Source of the DNA: Halorientalis litorea
Lineage (GTDB): Archaea > Halobacteriota > Halobacteria > Halobacteriales > Haloarculaceae
Direction of reading: 5' to 3'
NCBI RefSeq assembly: GCF_023028225.1
Contig: NZ_CP095482.1
Span: 2,604,001-2,668,000, forward strand
Length of the DNA stretch: 64,000 bases
Both the position numbers and the translations under genes were made by a program. Below the pieces are notes generated by a model that was not told where the DNA came from, did no database searches, and saw only the letters and a list, made by a program, of their open reading frames with translations. Below, in pieces: positions 47,218-54,830 of the stretch. Each line of letters starts with the position of its first letter. The first letter of the stretch is position 1.

Positions 47218-48008
47218 ATCTCGTCACCCCCGAGGTACGCCTCCTGCACGTCGGGGTTGTTCTTTATCTCCTCGGGCGTGCCCTCCGCCAGCAGCGACCC
47301 GAAGTTGATGACGATGGCGCGGTCGATGAGTTCGAGTAGGCCCCGCATGTTGTGGTCGACGACGACCAGCGTCAGCCCCTCCTCGCGGAGTTCGAGCAAC
47401 AGGTCGGAGACGCTCTCGACTTCCGGGCCGGACAACCCGGCGAACGGCTCGTCGACCAGCAGCAGGTCGGGGTCCGAGGCGAGTGCCCGACCGAGTTCCA
47501 GACGGAGCAACCCTGCGTGAGGCAGTTCGTCGGGCATCATCTCGGTCCGGTCGCCGAGACCGACCCGCTCGCAAATCTGTATCGCCCGGCGTTTCGTCTC
47601 GCCGCGCAGCCCCTGCATCGAGAACAACTTGTCGGGCGTCAGCGCGAGCGCGACGTTCTTGACGACGGTCCGGTCCTCCAACGGACGGAACTCCTGGAAC
47701 GTCCGGGCCAGCCCCTTCTTGACCATCGCGTGGGAGGCCGTCCCGGTGACGTCCTCGCCGCGGTAGTAAATCGTCCCCTCTGTCGGGGGGAACCGGCCGG
47801 TGACGCAGTTGAACGTCGTGGACTTGCCCGCGCCGTTCGGGCCGATGAACCCGAGTATCTCGTTCTCCTCGACGGCGAACGAGAGGTCCTGCACGGCCGT
47901 CAGGCCGCCGAACCGCTTCGTCACTTCGTCCAGCACGAGGACGCCGTCCTCGGGGCCGAACGCCCTGTCCGTCGCCGCGTCGTCGGCTGTGTCTGTCTCA
48001 GCGCTCAT
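47214..48008 (-). CDS. livG: Liv-type ABC transporter ATPase
   Basis: A 264-residue ABC ATPase of the LivG group: Walker A GPNGAGKST, FNCVTGRFPPTEG, RTFQEFRPLEDRTVVKNVAL (Q-loop region), LPHAGLLRLELGRALASDP in place of a canonical LSGGQ, Walker B LLLVDEPFAGL and the LivG-type switch VVVDHNM. The signature motif is diverged (PHAGLLRLE). It overlaps livM by 11 nt and livF by 4 nt. Confidence 0.88.
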   Translation of the reverse strand: MSAETDTADDAATDRAFGPEDGVLVLDEVTKRFGGLTAVQDLSFAVEENEILGFIGPNGAGKSTTFNCVTGRFPPTEGTIYYRGEDVTGTASHAMVKKGLARTFQEFRPLEDRTVVKNVALALTPDKLFSMQGLRGETKRRAIQICERVGLGDRTEMMPDELPHAGLLRLELGRALASDPDLLLVDEPFAGLSGPEVESVSDLLLELREEGLTLVVVDHNMRGLLELIDRAIVINFGSLLAEGTPEEIKNNPDVQEAYLGGDEI

Positions 48009-49137
48009 CGTCGTTCCTCCCGGTTAGCTCGCGTAGTTGCTCGGTGTAGTTCTCGTAGACCTGCACCAGCGGCGTCGTCCCGCCGTCGGCCGCTACCTCC
48101 TTCCCCGTCGTTCGCTCGACCACTCTGCCGCCGATGCCCACCGCCCAGCGGACGATGCCGCCGGGGAGGATGAACAGCAACGCCAGCGTGATGAGCGCGA
48201 ACACGAGGAAGTTGATTTCCGACACCGGCGTGTTCAATACCGGAATGACGACATCGAGGCCGATGAGTTGCTCTGCGAGCAGACTCAACAGCAGGCCGCC
48301 GATTGCCGCCCCGACGATGGTCCCCATCCCGCCGAGGATGGCGGCGATGATGACCTCGACGTTGATGATGATGGACATCAGCACGTCCGGGCTGACGGAG
48401 GCCCGCGGCGTGTGGACGAACATGGCACCGCCGAGGCCGCCCACGGCCGCGCTGAGGACGAACGCCATAATCTTGAACTTCGCGGGGTTGAGTCCCGCGG
48501 CAGAGACGGCGTCCTCGTCCTCGCGGATGGCCGTGAACACCGCTCCGGCGTCCGACCGGGTGAGGGCCAGCAGGCCGAAGAGGATGACCGCGAACAGGAC
48601 GAACGCGATGTAGTACACCGCGTAGGCGTCCCCGAGGCCGAACCCGAGGAAGTTGTCGGGATTGCCGAGGCCGAGTTCACCGCCGAAGATGTCGCTCCGG
48701 ACGATGAATATCTGGGTCAGTATCAGCGGCGCGACCAGCGTCACCAGCGACAGGTACGGTCCCCGCAGTCTGAGCGCGGGGACGCCGATGATGACGCCGG
48801 CGATGGCCGCGAGGACGACGCCGAGGGGAATCGACAGCACGGGGTCGAGGCCGTGCCCCATGTTCAACAGTGCAGACGTGTAGCCGCCCACGGCGAAGAA
48901 CACGCCGTGACCGAAGCTAATCTGTCCCGTGTAACCCGAGACCACGTCCCAAGACATGGTGAATATCGCGAAGTAGAACGCGCTCACCATCACGAACGCG
49001 TTGATGGGGCTCAACACCGTCGGGAGGACTGCCAGACCGAGCAGTCCGACGATACCGAGTTTGTGCCGCAGTGCCATGTTCCGCGGGTTCAACAGGGAAC
49101 GCAGGGTGTCGTCGGATGTGGATGTATCGTCACTCAT
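47998..49137 (-). CDS. livM: Liv-type ABC transporter permease
   Basis: A 379-residue permease with about ten helices. Landmarks are SWDVVSGYTGQISFGHGVFFAVGGYTSALL (residues about 63-92), PALRLRGPYLSLVTL, and GGLGGAMFVHTPRASVSP, then GGMGTIVGAAIGGLLL near the EAA-like coupling loop. The short hydrophilic C-terminus is acidic. It pairs with LivH, whose gene ends 4 nt upstream. Confidence 0.9.
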   Translation of the reverse strand: MSDDTSTSDDTLRSLLNPRNMALRHKLGIVGLLGLAVLPTVLSPINAFVMVSAFYFAIFTMSWDVVSGYTGQISFGHGVFFAVGGYTSALLNMGHGLDPVLSIPLGVVLAAIAGVIIGVPALRLRGPYLSLVTLVAPLILTQIFIVRSDIFGGELGLGNPDNFLGFGLGDAYAVYYIAFVLFAVILFGLLALTRSDAGAVFTAIREDEDAVSAAGLNPAKFKIMAFVLSAAVGGLGGAMFVHTPRASVSPDVLMSIIINVEVIIAAILGGMGTIVGAAIGGLLLSLLAEQLIGLDVVIPVLNTPVSEINFLVFALITLALLFILPGGIVRWAVGIGGRVVERTTGKEVAADGGTTPLVQVYENYTEQLRELTGRNDDER

Positions 49138-49141
49138 GCTA

Positions 49142-50005
49142 TCACTCCGCCAGCTCCCGGCCGAAGAGGCCTTCGGGTTTCACCAGTAGCACCACTATCA
49201 GTACGACCAACGGCATCAACCCCTGTAACTGCGGGTCGACGACGCTCAACACCGTCACTTCGAGCGTTCCGATGAGGTACGCGCCGACGACGCTCCCTTT
49301 GATGGAGCCGATGCCGCCCAGCACCACGATTGAGAACGACAGCACGAGCGGGTTGCGGCCCATGATGGGCGTCGCAGTCAGTTGCGACCCGAGGAACAGG
49401 CCAGCGACGCCGGCCAAACCGCCGGCGATGACCCACGTTCCGAGGTTGATGCGCCCGCTGTCGATGCCGACGAGGGCAGCACCCTTGTCGGACATGCTCG
49501 TCGCCATGATGGCCTTCCCCTGTCTCGTCCGGTTGATGAACAGGAACAGGCCGATGATGATGGCCCACGACAGCACGAACACCGCGATAGCGTTGTTGTT
49601 CACGCGCGTCCCTTGGATGATGGTGTTGCCGCTGACGAGGTTCGGTATCGCCTTCGACTGCGCGCCAGCGGTGTTGAGAAACAGCGTCTCGACGGCCACC
49701 GACACCACCAGCGTGAGTATCATCACCATTATCGGCTCGTGCTCGAACCGCTGTATCATCCCGAGGTACATGACGCCGCCGAACAGCGCGGGGACGACCA
49801 ACGCCGCCGCGAACCCGCCCGGCAGCCCTAACCCGAGGACGGAGATGGCGAACCACGCGCTGTAGGCACCGATAGCGATGCTCGCTCCGTGGGCGAGGTT
49901 CAGCACGCCACCGACCCCGAAGATGAGCGTGAAGCCGAGTGCGACGAGCGCGTAGAGCGCGCTCCGCATTACCGACTGGATGGCAATCTGTAGTATGTCT
50001 ACCAT
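49142..50005 (-). CDS. livH: Liv-type ABC transporter permease
   Basis: A 287-residue permease with about eight helices: MRSALYALVALGFTLIFGVGGVLNLAHGASIAIGAYSAW (residues about 13-50) is the typical LivH N-terminus, and VLGGIGSIKGSVVGAYLIGTLEV is the C-terminal conserved loop. It forms the membrane channel with LivM for branched-chain amino acids or related carboxylates. Confidence 0.9.
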   Translation of the reverse strand: MVDILQIAIQSVMRSALYALVALGFTLIFGVGGVLNLAHGASIAIGAYSAWFAISVLGLGLPGGFAAALVVPALFGGVMYLGMIQRFEHEPIMVMILTLVVSVAVETLFLNTAGAQSKAIPNLVSGNTIIQGTRVNNNAIAVFVLSWAIIIGLFLFINRTRQGKAIMATSMSDKGAALVGIDSGRINLGTWVIAGGLAGVAGLFLGSQLTATPIMGRNPLVLSFSIVVLGGIGSIKGSVVGAYLIGTLEVTVLSVVDPQLQGLMPLVVLIVVLLVKPEGLFGRELAE

Positions 50006-50028
50006 AGATGAGGTGGAGAGAGACTACG

Positions 50029-51408
50029 TTAGACCCACGGCGGTGCTTGGTAGTCGGCCGTCGCCAGGTCGTCGGGATAGATGACCTCCTGACTCCCGCT
50101 GCCGTCCTCGCCCTCCTGCCACTGCTGGAAGACCGGCCAGACGAGTCCCTCCTCGTATTTCACGTCGTGAGCGAACTCGTGGTCGGGACCGTAGTATTCG
50201 ATGGTCCCAGCGGTGCCGGTGTAGGAACTGCCCTCCAGTCCGGACACCACGTCGTCGGCCGCCTTCGACTCCTGTGCGGCGACGACGTTCGCGTACTGGT
50301 TGACCGCGTCGTAGGTGATGTAGCCCGTGTAGACCGGGAACTGGTCGAACTCCTCTTCGAAGGCGTTGGCGAACGGAACCGTGTTCTCCGTCACCTCGGC
50401 TGTCGGCGTCGCCGAGTTCTGGGTGACGCCGAACCGGCAGGCCCCGCCGGTCGCCTCGTAGTAGGACGGCAACTGCATCGGGACGTGGATGCCGCCGAAC
50501 TCGAAGGGTCGCTGCTGTTGTGCCCACTGGACGACGGCGGGCGTCCCGGTGTGTGCCATCGCGATGAACGCCGCGTCCGCCCCGGAACTCTCGACTTCGT
50601 CGTAAATCGGGCTGAAGTCCTCCGTCCCCGAAGCGTACCGGCGACTCATCGCGATGTCGATGCCGGTGTCTCCGAGTTGCTCGTTGAGGACGTCCGAAAC
50701 CGGTTCCGTCCACGCGTAGTCCTCGACCAGTACGGCCACGGACTCCCAACCGATGTCGTCGTTTTTCGCGTCCATGAAGTCGACGAGATTCTCGCCGAGG
50801 TGGTGGGCGTTGATGGGACCGGTCCGGAAGTGGTACTTGTACTGGTCGTAGCTCTCGTTGACCAGCGCGCTGGCCTCCGGCGTCGCCGCCCCGGCGGTCA
50901 TGTGGGGGATTTGCTGGTTGGCGATGTCGTCCATTATCGCGAGCAACACTTCGCTGGTGAAGACGCCAGTCGTCGCGTCGACTTGCTCTTCGAGTGCCAG
51001 CGTCTGGTACCGGTTCCGGCCGGTCTGTGGCGACTCCTCGGTGTTCTCGACGACCACCTCGACTTCCGCGTCGCCGATGCCCCCGTCGTCGTTGATGTGT
51101 TGTGCGGCCAACCGCGCCCCGTTGGCTATCGACGCGCCGATGGGGTTGTCCGACGGATTGGGTGCGAGCACGCCGATTTTGACGGTGTCACCGATGCCAC
51201 CACCGTCGCTGCCACCGTCGCCACCACCGTCGCCGTCGCCGCCACCACCGTCGCCTTGGTTGAGACAGCCCGCTAGCCCGAGGGCCGCCGCACTCGTCCC
51301 CGCCGCCTGTAGGAACCGTCGCCGGTCCACGATACCGCGCGTGACAGTATCTGACGCACCGTCACTGTATCCCTCACTATCTGCGGCCTGTTTACCATCG
51401 TTAACCAT
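50029..51408 (-). CDS. livJ: Liv-type substrate-binding lipoprotein (Tat-exported)
   Basis: A 459-residue periplasmic-binding-type protein. A twin-arginine motif (VDRRRFLQAAG, near residue 28) and lipobox LAGC (near 48) are followed by an acid/Gly-rich linker rich in GDGGG repeats, then the type I binding fold (VKIGVLAPNPSDNPIGASIANGARLAAQHIN). It is the first gene of the five-gene importer. The genes around it suggest branched or short acyl substrates as well as amino acids. A TATA box and palindrome lie just upstream. Confidence 0.88.
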   Translation of the reverse strand: MVNDGKQAADSEGYSDGASDTVTRGIVDRRRFLQAAGTSAAALGLAGCLNQGDGGGGDGDGGGDGGSDGGGIGDTVKIGVLAPNPSDNPIGASIANGARLAAQHINDDGGIGDAEVEVVVENTEESPQTGRNRYQTLALEEQVDATTGVFTSEVLLAIMDDIANQQIPHMTAGAATPEASALVNESYDQYKYHFRTGPINAHHLGENLVDFMDAKNDDIGWESVAVLVEDYAWTEPVSDVLNEQLGDTGIDIAMSRRYASGTEDFSPIYDEVESSGADAAFIAMAHTGTPAVVQWAQQQRPFEFGGIHVPMQLPSYYEATGGACRFGVTQNSATPTAEVTENTVPFANAFEEEFDQFPVYTGYITYDAVNQYANVVAAQESKAADDVVSGLEGSSYTGTAGTIEYYGPDHEFAHDVKYEEGLVWPVFQQWQEGEDGSGSQEVIYPDDLATADYQAPPWV

Positions 51409-51437
51409 GATACACCTCACCACAACGGAAAGGGGCC

Positions 51438-51447
51438 TAATAAATAT
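51438..51447 (-). promoter_or_regulatory. TATA box of the liv operon
   Basis: The minus-strand ATATTTATTA is centred about 35 nt before the ATG at 51408, predicting a leader of roughly 8 nt. Confidence 0.5.
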
Positions 51448-51452
51448 GGGTG

Positions 51453-51465
51453 CCGTTTGAAACGG
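51453..51465. promoter_or_regulatory. Palindromic operator candidate upstream of livJ
   Basis: CCGTTTGAAACGG is a perfect palindrome around a central G, 16 bp upstream of the TATA centre. Additional CCGTTT half-sites follow at 51470-51475 and, on the other side, ACGGAAA at 51425-51431. Confidence 0.5.
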
Positions 51466-51520
51466 TTTCTCCGTTTCTGTCGGCTAACTGTCCCGATTCG
51501 GCTGGTATCGGTCAGCGTGG

Positions 51521-52312
51521 TTAGTGGCCCTCGAACTCGGGGTCGCGGCTCTCCATGAACGCTGTCGCACCCTCCTCGTGGTCGCGTGTCGCGAACACCG
51601 GCCCCTGTGCCGCCGCCTCGTTGGTCATCGCTTGGTCGAGCGAACTCTCCAGTCCCTGCCTGATGAGTCGCTTCGAGGCTTTCAGTGCCACCGTCGGCCC
51701 GGTCGCGATGGTGTCGACGTACTCCTCGGCCCGTGCCTCGAACTCGTCGTCGTCGTACACCTTGGTGAACAGGCCGAGTTCACCCGCCGCCTCGGCGTCG
51801 AGCATCTCGCCGGTGAGCACGAGTTCTTTCGCCTTGTTCTCGCCGACGATGCGCGGGAGGAAATAGGACGTGCCGGTGTCGACGGTCAAGCCGACCTGTC
51901 GGAACCCGAAACTGATTCGGGAGGACGCACTCGCGACCTGCGTGTCACAGGCGATGGCGAGGTTCGCCCCCGCACCGAAGGCCGCCCCGTCTATTTTCGC
52001 CACCACTGGGAGCGGACACTCGTAGACGGCCCGGACCGCCTCGGAGGTGCCCATGACCGACTCGACCTTCTCGTGCGGCGGAACGTCCTCCTGTAGGCCT
52101 TCGAGCATCTTGTTGATGTCTCCGCCCGCACAGAACGCGCCGCCGGAGCCCTGAATCACGACACAGCGAGCGTCCGTGTCCTCGATACCGTCGAGTGCGT
52201 CCACGAGTCCGTCGGCGATGTCGCCCGTCAGTGCGTTCCGCACGTCCGGTTTGTTCAGCGTGACCGTTGCTGTTCCGTCCTCGATGTCGAGCAGTACGGC
52301 ATCGTCTGACAT
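51521..52312 (-). CDS. Enoyl-CoA hydratase/isomerase family protein
   Basis: A 263-residue crotonase. The oxyanion segments are GAFCAGGDINKM (about residue 62) and VAKIDGAAFGAGANLAIACD (about 105). The usual catalytic Glu near GLTVDTGTSYFLPRIVG is replaced by Asp/Thr-type residues, so hydratase chemistry is not certain; isomerase or hydrolase activity is possible. The C-terminus ATAFMESRDPEFEGH is typical. A CCTATATG TATA box lies near 52340-52347. Confidence 0.85.
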   Translation of the reverse strand: MSDDAVLLDIEDGTATVTLNKPDVRNALTGDIADGLVDALDGIEDTDARCVVIQGSGGAFCAGGDINKMLEGLQEDVPPHEKVESVMGTSEAVRAVYECPLPVVAKIDGAAFGAGANLAIACDTQVASASSRISFGFRQVGLTVDTGTSYFLPRIVGENKAKELVLTGEMLDAEAAGELGLFTKVYDDDEFEARAEEYVDTIATGPTVALKASKRLIRQGLESSLDQAMTNEAAAQGPVFATRDHEEGATAFMESRDPEFEGH

Positions 52313-52339
52313 ACTACGACACACGTCGGGACACCGCTT

Positions 52340-52347
52340 CATATAGG
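52340..52347 (-). promoter_or_regulatory. TATA box of the enoyl-CoA hydratase gene
   Basis: The minus-strand CCTATATG is centred about 31 nt before the ATG at 52312. Confidence 0.45.
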
Positions 52348-52407
52348 TTACCCATGCTGCTACCACTGGAACGTCAGGGTATCATCCAGCCTAACGTTGT
52401 AAAAATC

Positions 52408-53175
52408 TCACTTCGCGGTCCAGCCGCCGTCCACGGCGAGGACCGACCCAGTGACGTAGGAGGCGGCGTCGCTGGCGAGGAAGACGGCCGGTCCGGCGAT
52501 TTCTTCCGGGTCCGCGAACCGTTCGAGCGGCGTCCGGTCGAGCAGCGACTGTTTGATGGAGTCGTTCTCCAGCGCGCCTTCGATGAACTCCGTGGCGACG
52601 TACCCCGGTGCCACGGCGTTGACCCGCACGTCCGGTGCCCAGTCCAGTGCCATGCTCTTCGTGATGCCGACCAACCCGTGTTTCGTCGCCACGTACGGGT
52701 GCTGGCGCGGGAGACCGACGAGGCCGCCCACGCTGGCGACGTTGACGACGGTTCCCCCGTCGCTCTCCTGGAGCGACTCGGCGGCCGCCTGCGCGCAGGC
52801 GAACGCACCACGGAGGTTCACGTCGACGGTCAAATCGAGGCCGTCGAGGTCCACATCCTCCGGTTTCCCGAGTGCCCCGTCGGGATTGACGCCAGCGTTG
52901 TTGACCACCACGTCGACGCCGCCGAACGCGTCCTCGGCCGCCGCGATGAGCGACTCGACGCTCTCCGCGTCCGCCACGTCGACGGTGGCGGCGTGTGCTT
53001 CCCCGCCGTCCTCGCGGATGGACTCGACGACGCGCTCTACGTCCGCGGTAGTGCGCGACGCGGGGACGACGGACGCACCGGCCGCCGCCATTCCTTCGGC
53101 GATAGCGCGTCCGATTCCCCTGCTCCCGCCGGTGACGACTGCGACGCGGTCCGAGAGGTCGAACTGGTCCTGCAT
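52408..53175 (-). CDS. Short-chain dehydrogenase/reductase (3-oxoacyl reductase-like)
   Basis: A 255-residue SDR. The cofactor motif is VVTGGSRGIGRAIAEGM, the NNAG strand motif is VVVNNAGVNPDG, and the catalytic Ser (VVNVASVGGLVG) and Tyr-x3-Lys (HPYVATKHGLVG) are present. PGYVATEFIEGAL and SYVTGSVLAVDGGW complete the FabG-like pattern. It may reduce a 3-oxoacyl or hydroxy intermediate of the surrounding pathway. A CCCTTATGCC promoter element lies about 28 nt upstream. Confidence 0.88.
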   Translation of the reverse strand: MQDQFDLSDRVAVVTGGSRGIGRAIAEGMAAAGASVVPASRTTADVERVVESIREDGGEAHAATVDVADAESVESLIAAAEDAFGGVDVVVNNAGVNPDGALGKPEDVDLDGLDLTVDVNLRGAFACAQAAAESLQESDGGTVVNVASVGGLVGLPRQHPYVATKHGLVGITKSMALDWAPDVRVNAVAPGYVATEFIEGALENDSIKQSLLDRTPLERFADPEEIAGPAVFLASDAASYVTGSVLAVDGGWTAK

Positions 53176-53486
53176 GCCCCTCGCTGGGCGGGGCACCGGC
53201 ATAAGGGTGCGGGGCGGACCGAACCGCTGAAGAGCCACCCGTTGCTGTCTGGACACGGAGCCAAATCTCGCCGGCGACGACCCGGTGCTCGGCACCGAGC
53301 GGTGCATATGATTAAAGTGGCGGCTATACTAGGCGATATATTAATACCGCAGTGGTATATGATGGTTTATCGTGATGGGTGTTGGAGTGGTGGGGTACCA
53401 CACAGTAAGAGACGAGTCAGCGAGCGGCGTGGAACGACCACCGGTTCAGCTACTGGGTTCTGGGCACTTCGACTCGCACTGACCCA
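53176..53486. other. 311-nt intergenic region before DUF445
   Basis: The left part carries the SDR promoter. The middle is AT-rich: GCTATACTA near 53322-53330 and TATATTAATA at 53337-53346 are candidate TATA boxes for the plus strand. An open frame from ATG 53359 to TGA 53490 overlaps the DUF445 ATG, but its third positions are not GC-biased, so I do not call it a gene. Confidence 0.45.
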
Positions 53487-54830
53487 ATGATGGCACAGCT
53501 ATCCGGTTTCGGTCTCCAGTTCACCCTCGCGTCCGCCAGCGAGGTCACCAGCCTGCTCTCCGGCATCGACTGGAGTCTGGCGATGATACCCCTCATCTCG
53601 GGTATCATCGGGTACATCACCAACTGGGTCGGCATCAAGATGCTGTTCTACCCGATGTCGTTCTACGGCGTCCGGGTTCCCGGCCTCAAGAACCTCTCGC
53701 GGTTCCTCCCGAAGAAAATCCAGCAGATTCCCGGCGTCCTCCGCGGCAAGGTGGGCTGGCAGGGTATCATTCCTTCGCGGGCGGCGAAGATGGGGAGCAT
53801 CGCCGTCGACAAGGGCATCGCGAAACTCGGCAGCGAGCGCGAGTTCTACGAGGAGTTCGGCCGCGACAAACTCGCACAGCACGTTATCGCTACGGCCAAC
53901 GGTGAAATCCGGGAGATAACCGAAGCGGCCATCCGAGCCGAGTATCCCGCGCTGTGGGCCGCTGCCCCACAACAGGTCCGAGAGAACATCCTCGACCGGG
54001 TGCAGCAACAGATTCCGTTCGTCATCGAATCGGTGACCGACGAACTCGGCGAGAACATCACGGACATGCTCGACGTGAAGCTGATGGTCGTCGAACACAT
54101 TCGGGAGAACCCGGAACTCGTCAACCGGATTTTCCTCGAATGTGGCGACCGGGAACTGAAGTTCATCGTCAACTCGGGGTTCATGATCGGGACGCCGCTC
54201 GGGATGCTGACGATACCGCTGTTCGTCTACATCGACGCGTGGTGGGTCCTCCCGGTGGCTGGCGTCTTCGTGGGCTACACCACCAACTGGATTGCCCTCA
54301 AAGTCATCTTCAACCCGCTGTACGAACACAAAGTCGGCCCCTTCCGCATTCAGGGGCTGTTCATGAAGCGACAGGACGAAGTGTCGGAAACGTACGCCTC
54401 GATTATTGCCGAGGACATCATCACGATGGTCAACGTCGGCAAGAACGTCATGCACGGCCGGCAGGCGGACCGGACTCGGCTGATGATTCAACGGGCCATG
54501 CGTCCGGTCGTCGACGACGTGATGGGGGCGATGGCACCGGTCATCCGCGCCGCGGGTGGCACCGAGAGTTACCAGAACTTGCGCAAGACGGCCGCGGACG
54601 AGGGTGTCGGGTTCGCGATGGAGGCGTTGCACGACCCCGAATTCAGTGAGGCTCGGAGCGACGCGATTCGAGAGATGTTGTACGACCGAATGAAGGTGCT
54701 CAACGAAGCCGAGTACGCGGAGATGCTCCACACCGCCTTCGAGGAGGACGAGTGGTTGCTCATCCTCATCGGGGCTGTACTCGGATTCATCGCTGGCTGG
54801 CTCCAGTTGCTGCTGATAACCGCACTATGA
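53487..54830 (+). CDS. DUF445 membrane protein
   Basis: A 447-residue protein. One helix sits near residues 30-50 (MIPLLISGIIG-like, then YITNWVGIKMLFYPM), a second pair near 225-250 (IPLFVYIDAWWVLPVAGVFVGYTTNWIALKVIFNP) and one at the C-terminus (LLILIGAVLGFIAGWLQLLLI). The repeated YxTNWxxIKxxFxP motif at the two internal sites is the DUF445/YheB hallmark, and between them are long amphipathic helical stretches. Function is unknown. The stop overlaps the next ATG (ATGA), so the two products are made together. Confidence 0.85.
   Translation: MMAQLSGFGLQFTLASASEVTSLLSGIDWSLAMIPLISGIIGYITNWVGIKMLFYPMSFYGVRVPGLKNLSRFLPKKIQQIPGVLRGKVGWQGIIPSRAAKMGSIAVDKGIAKLGSEREFYEEFGRDKLAQHVIATANGEIREITEAAIRAEYPALWAAAPQQVRENILDRVQQQIPFVIESVTDELGENITDMLDVKLMVVEHIRENPELVNRIFLECGDRELKFIVNSGFMIGTPLGMLTIPLFVYIDAWWVLPVAGVFVGYTTNWIALKVIFNPLYEHKVGPFRIQGLFMKRQDEVSETYASIIAEDIITMVNVGKNVMHGRQADRTRLMIQRAMRPVVDDVMGAMAPVIRAAGGTESYQNLRKTAADEGVGFAMEALHDPEFSEARSDAIREMLYDRMKVLNEAEYAEMLHTAFEEDEWLLILIGAVLGFIAGWLQLLLITAL

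Noticed and set aside
53359-53490. A 43-codon frame ending in the DUF445 ATG (ATGA overlap)
   Set aside because: The predicted product is basic, third positions lack GC bias, and the two TATA candidates do not agree on a TSS. It resembles the leader-ORF pattern but lacks its other support.
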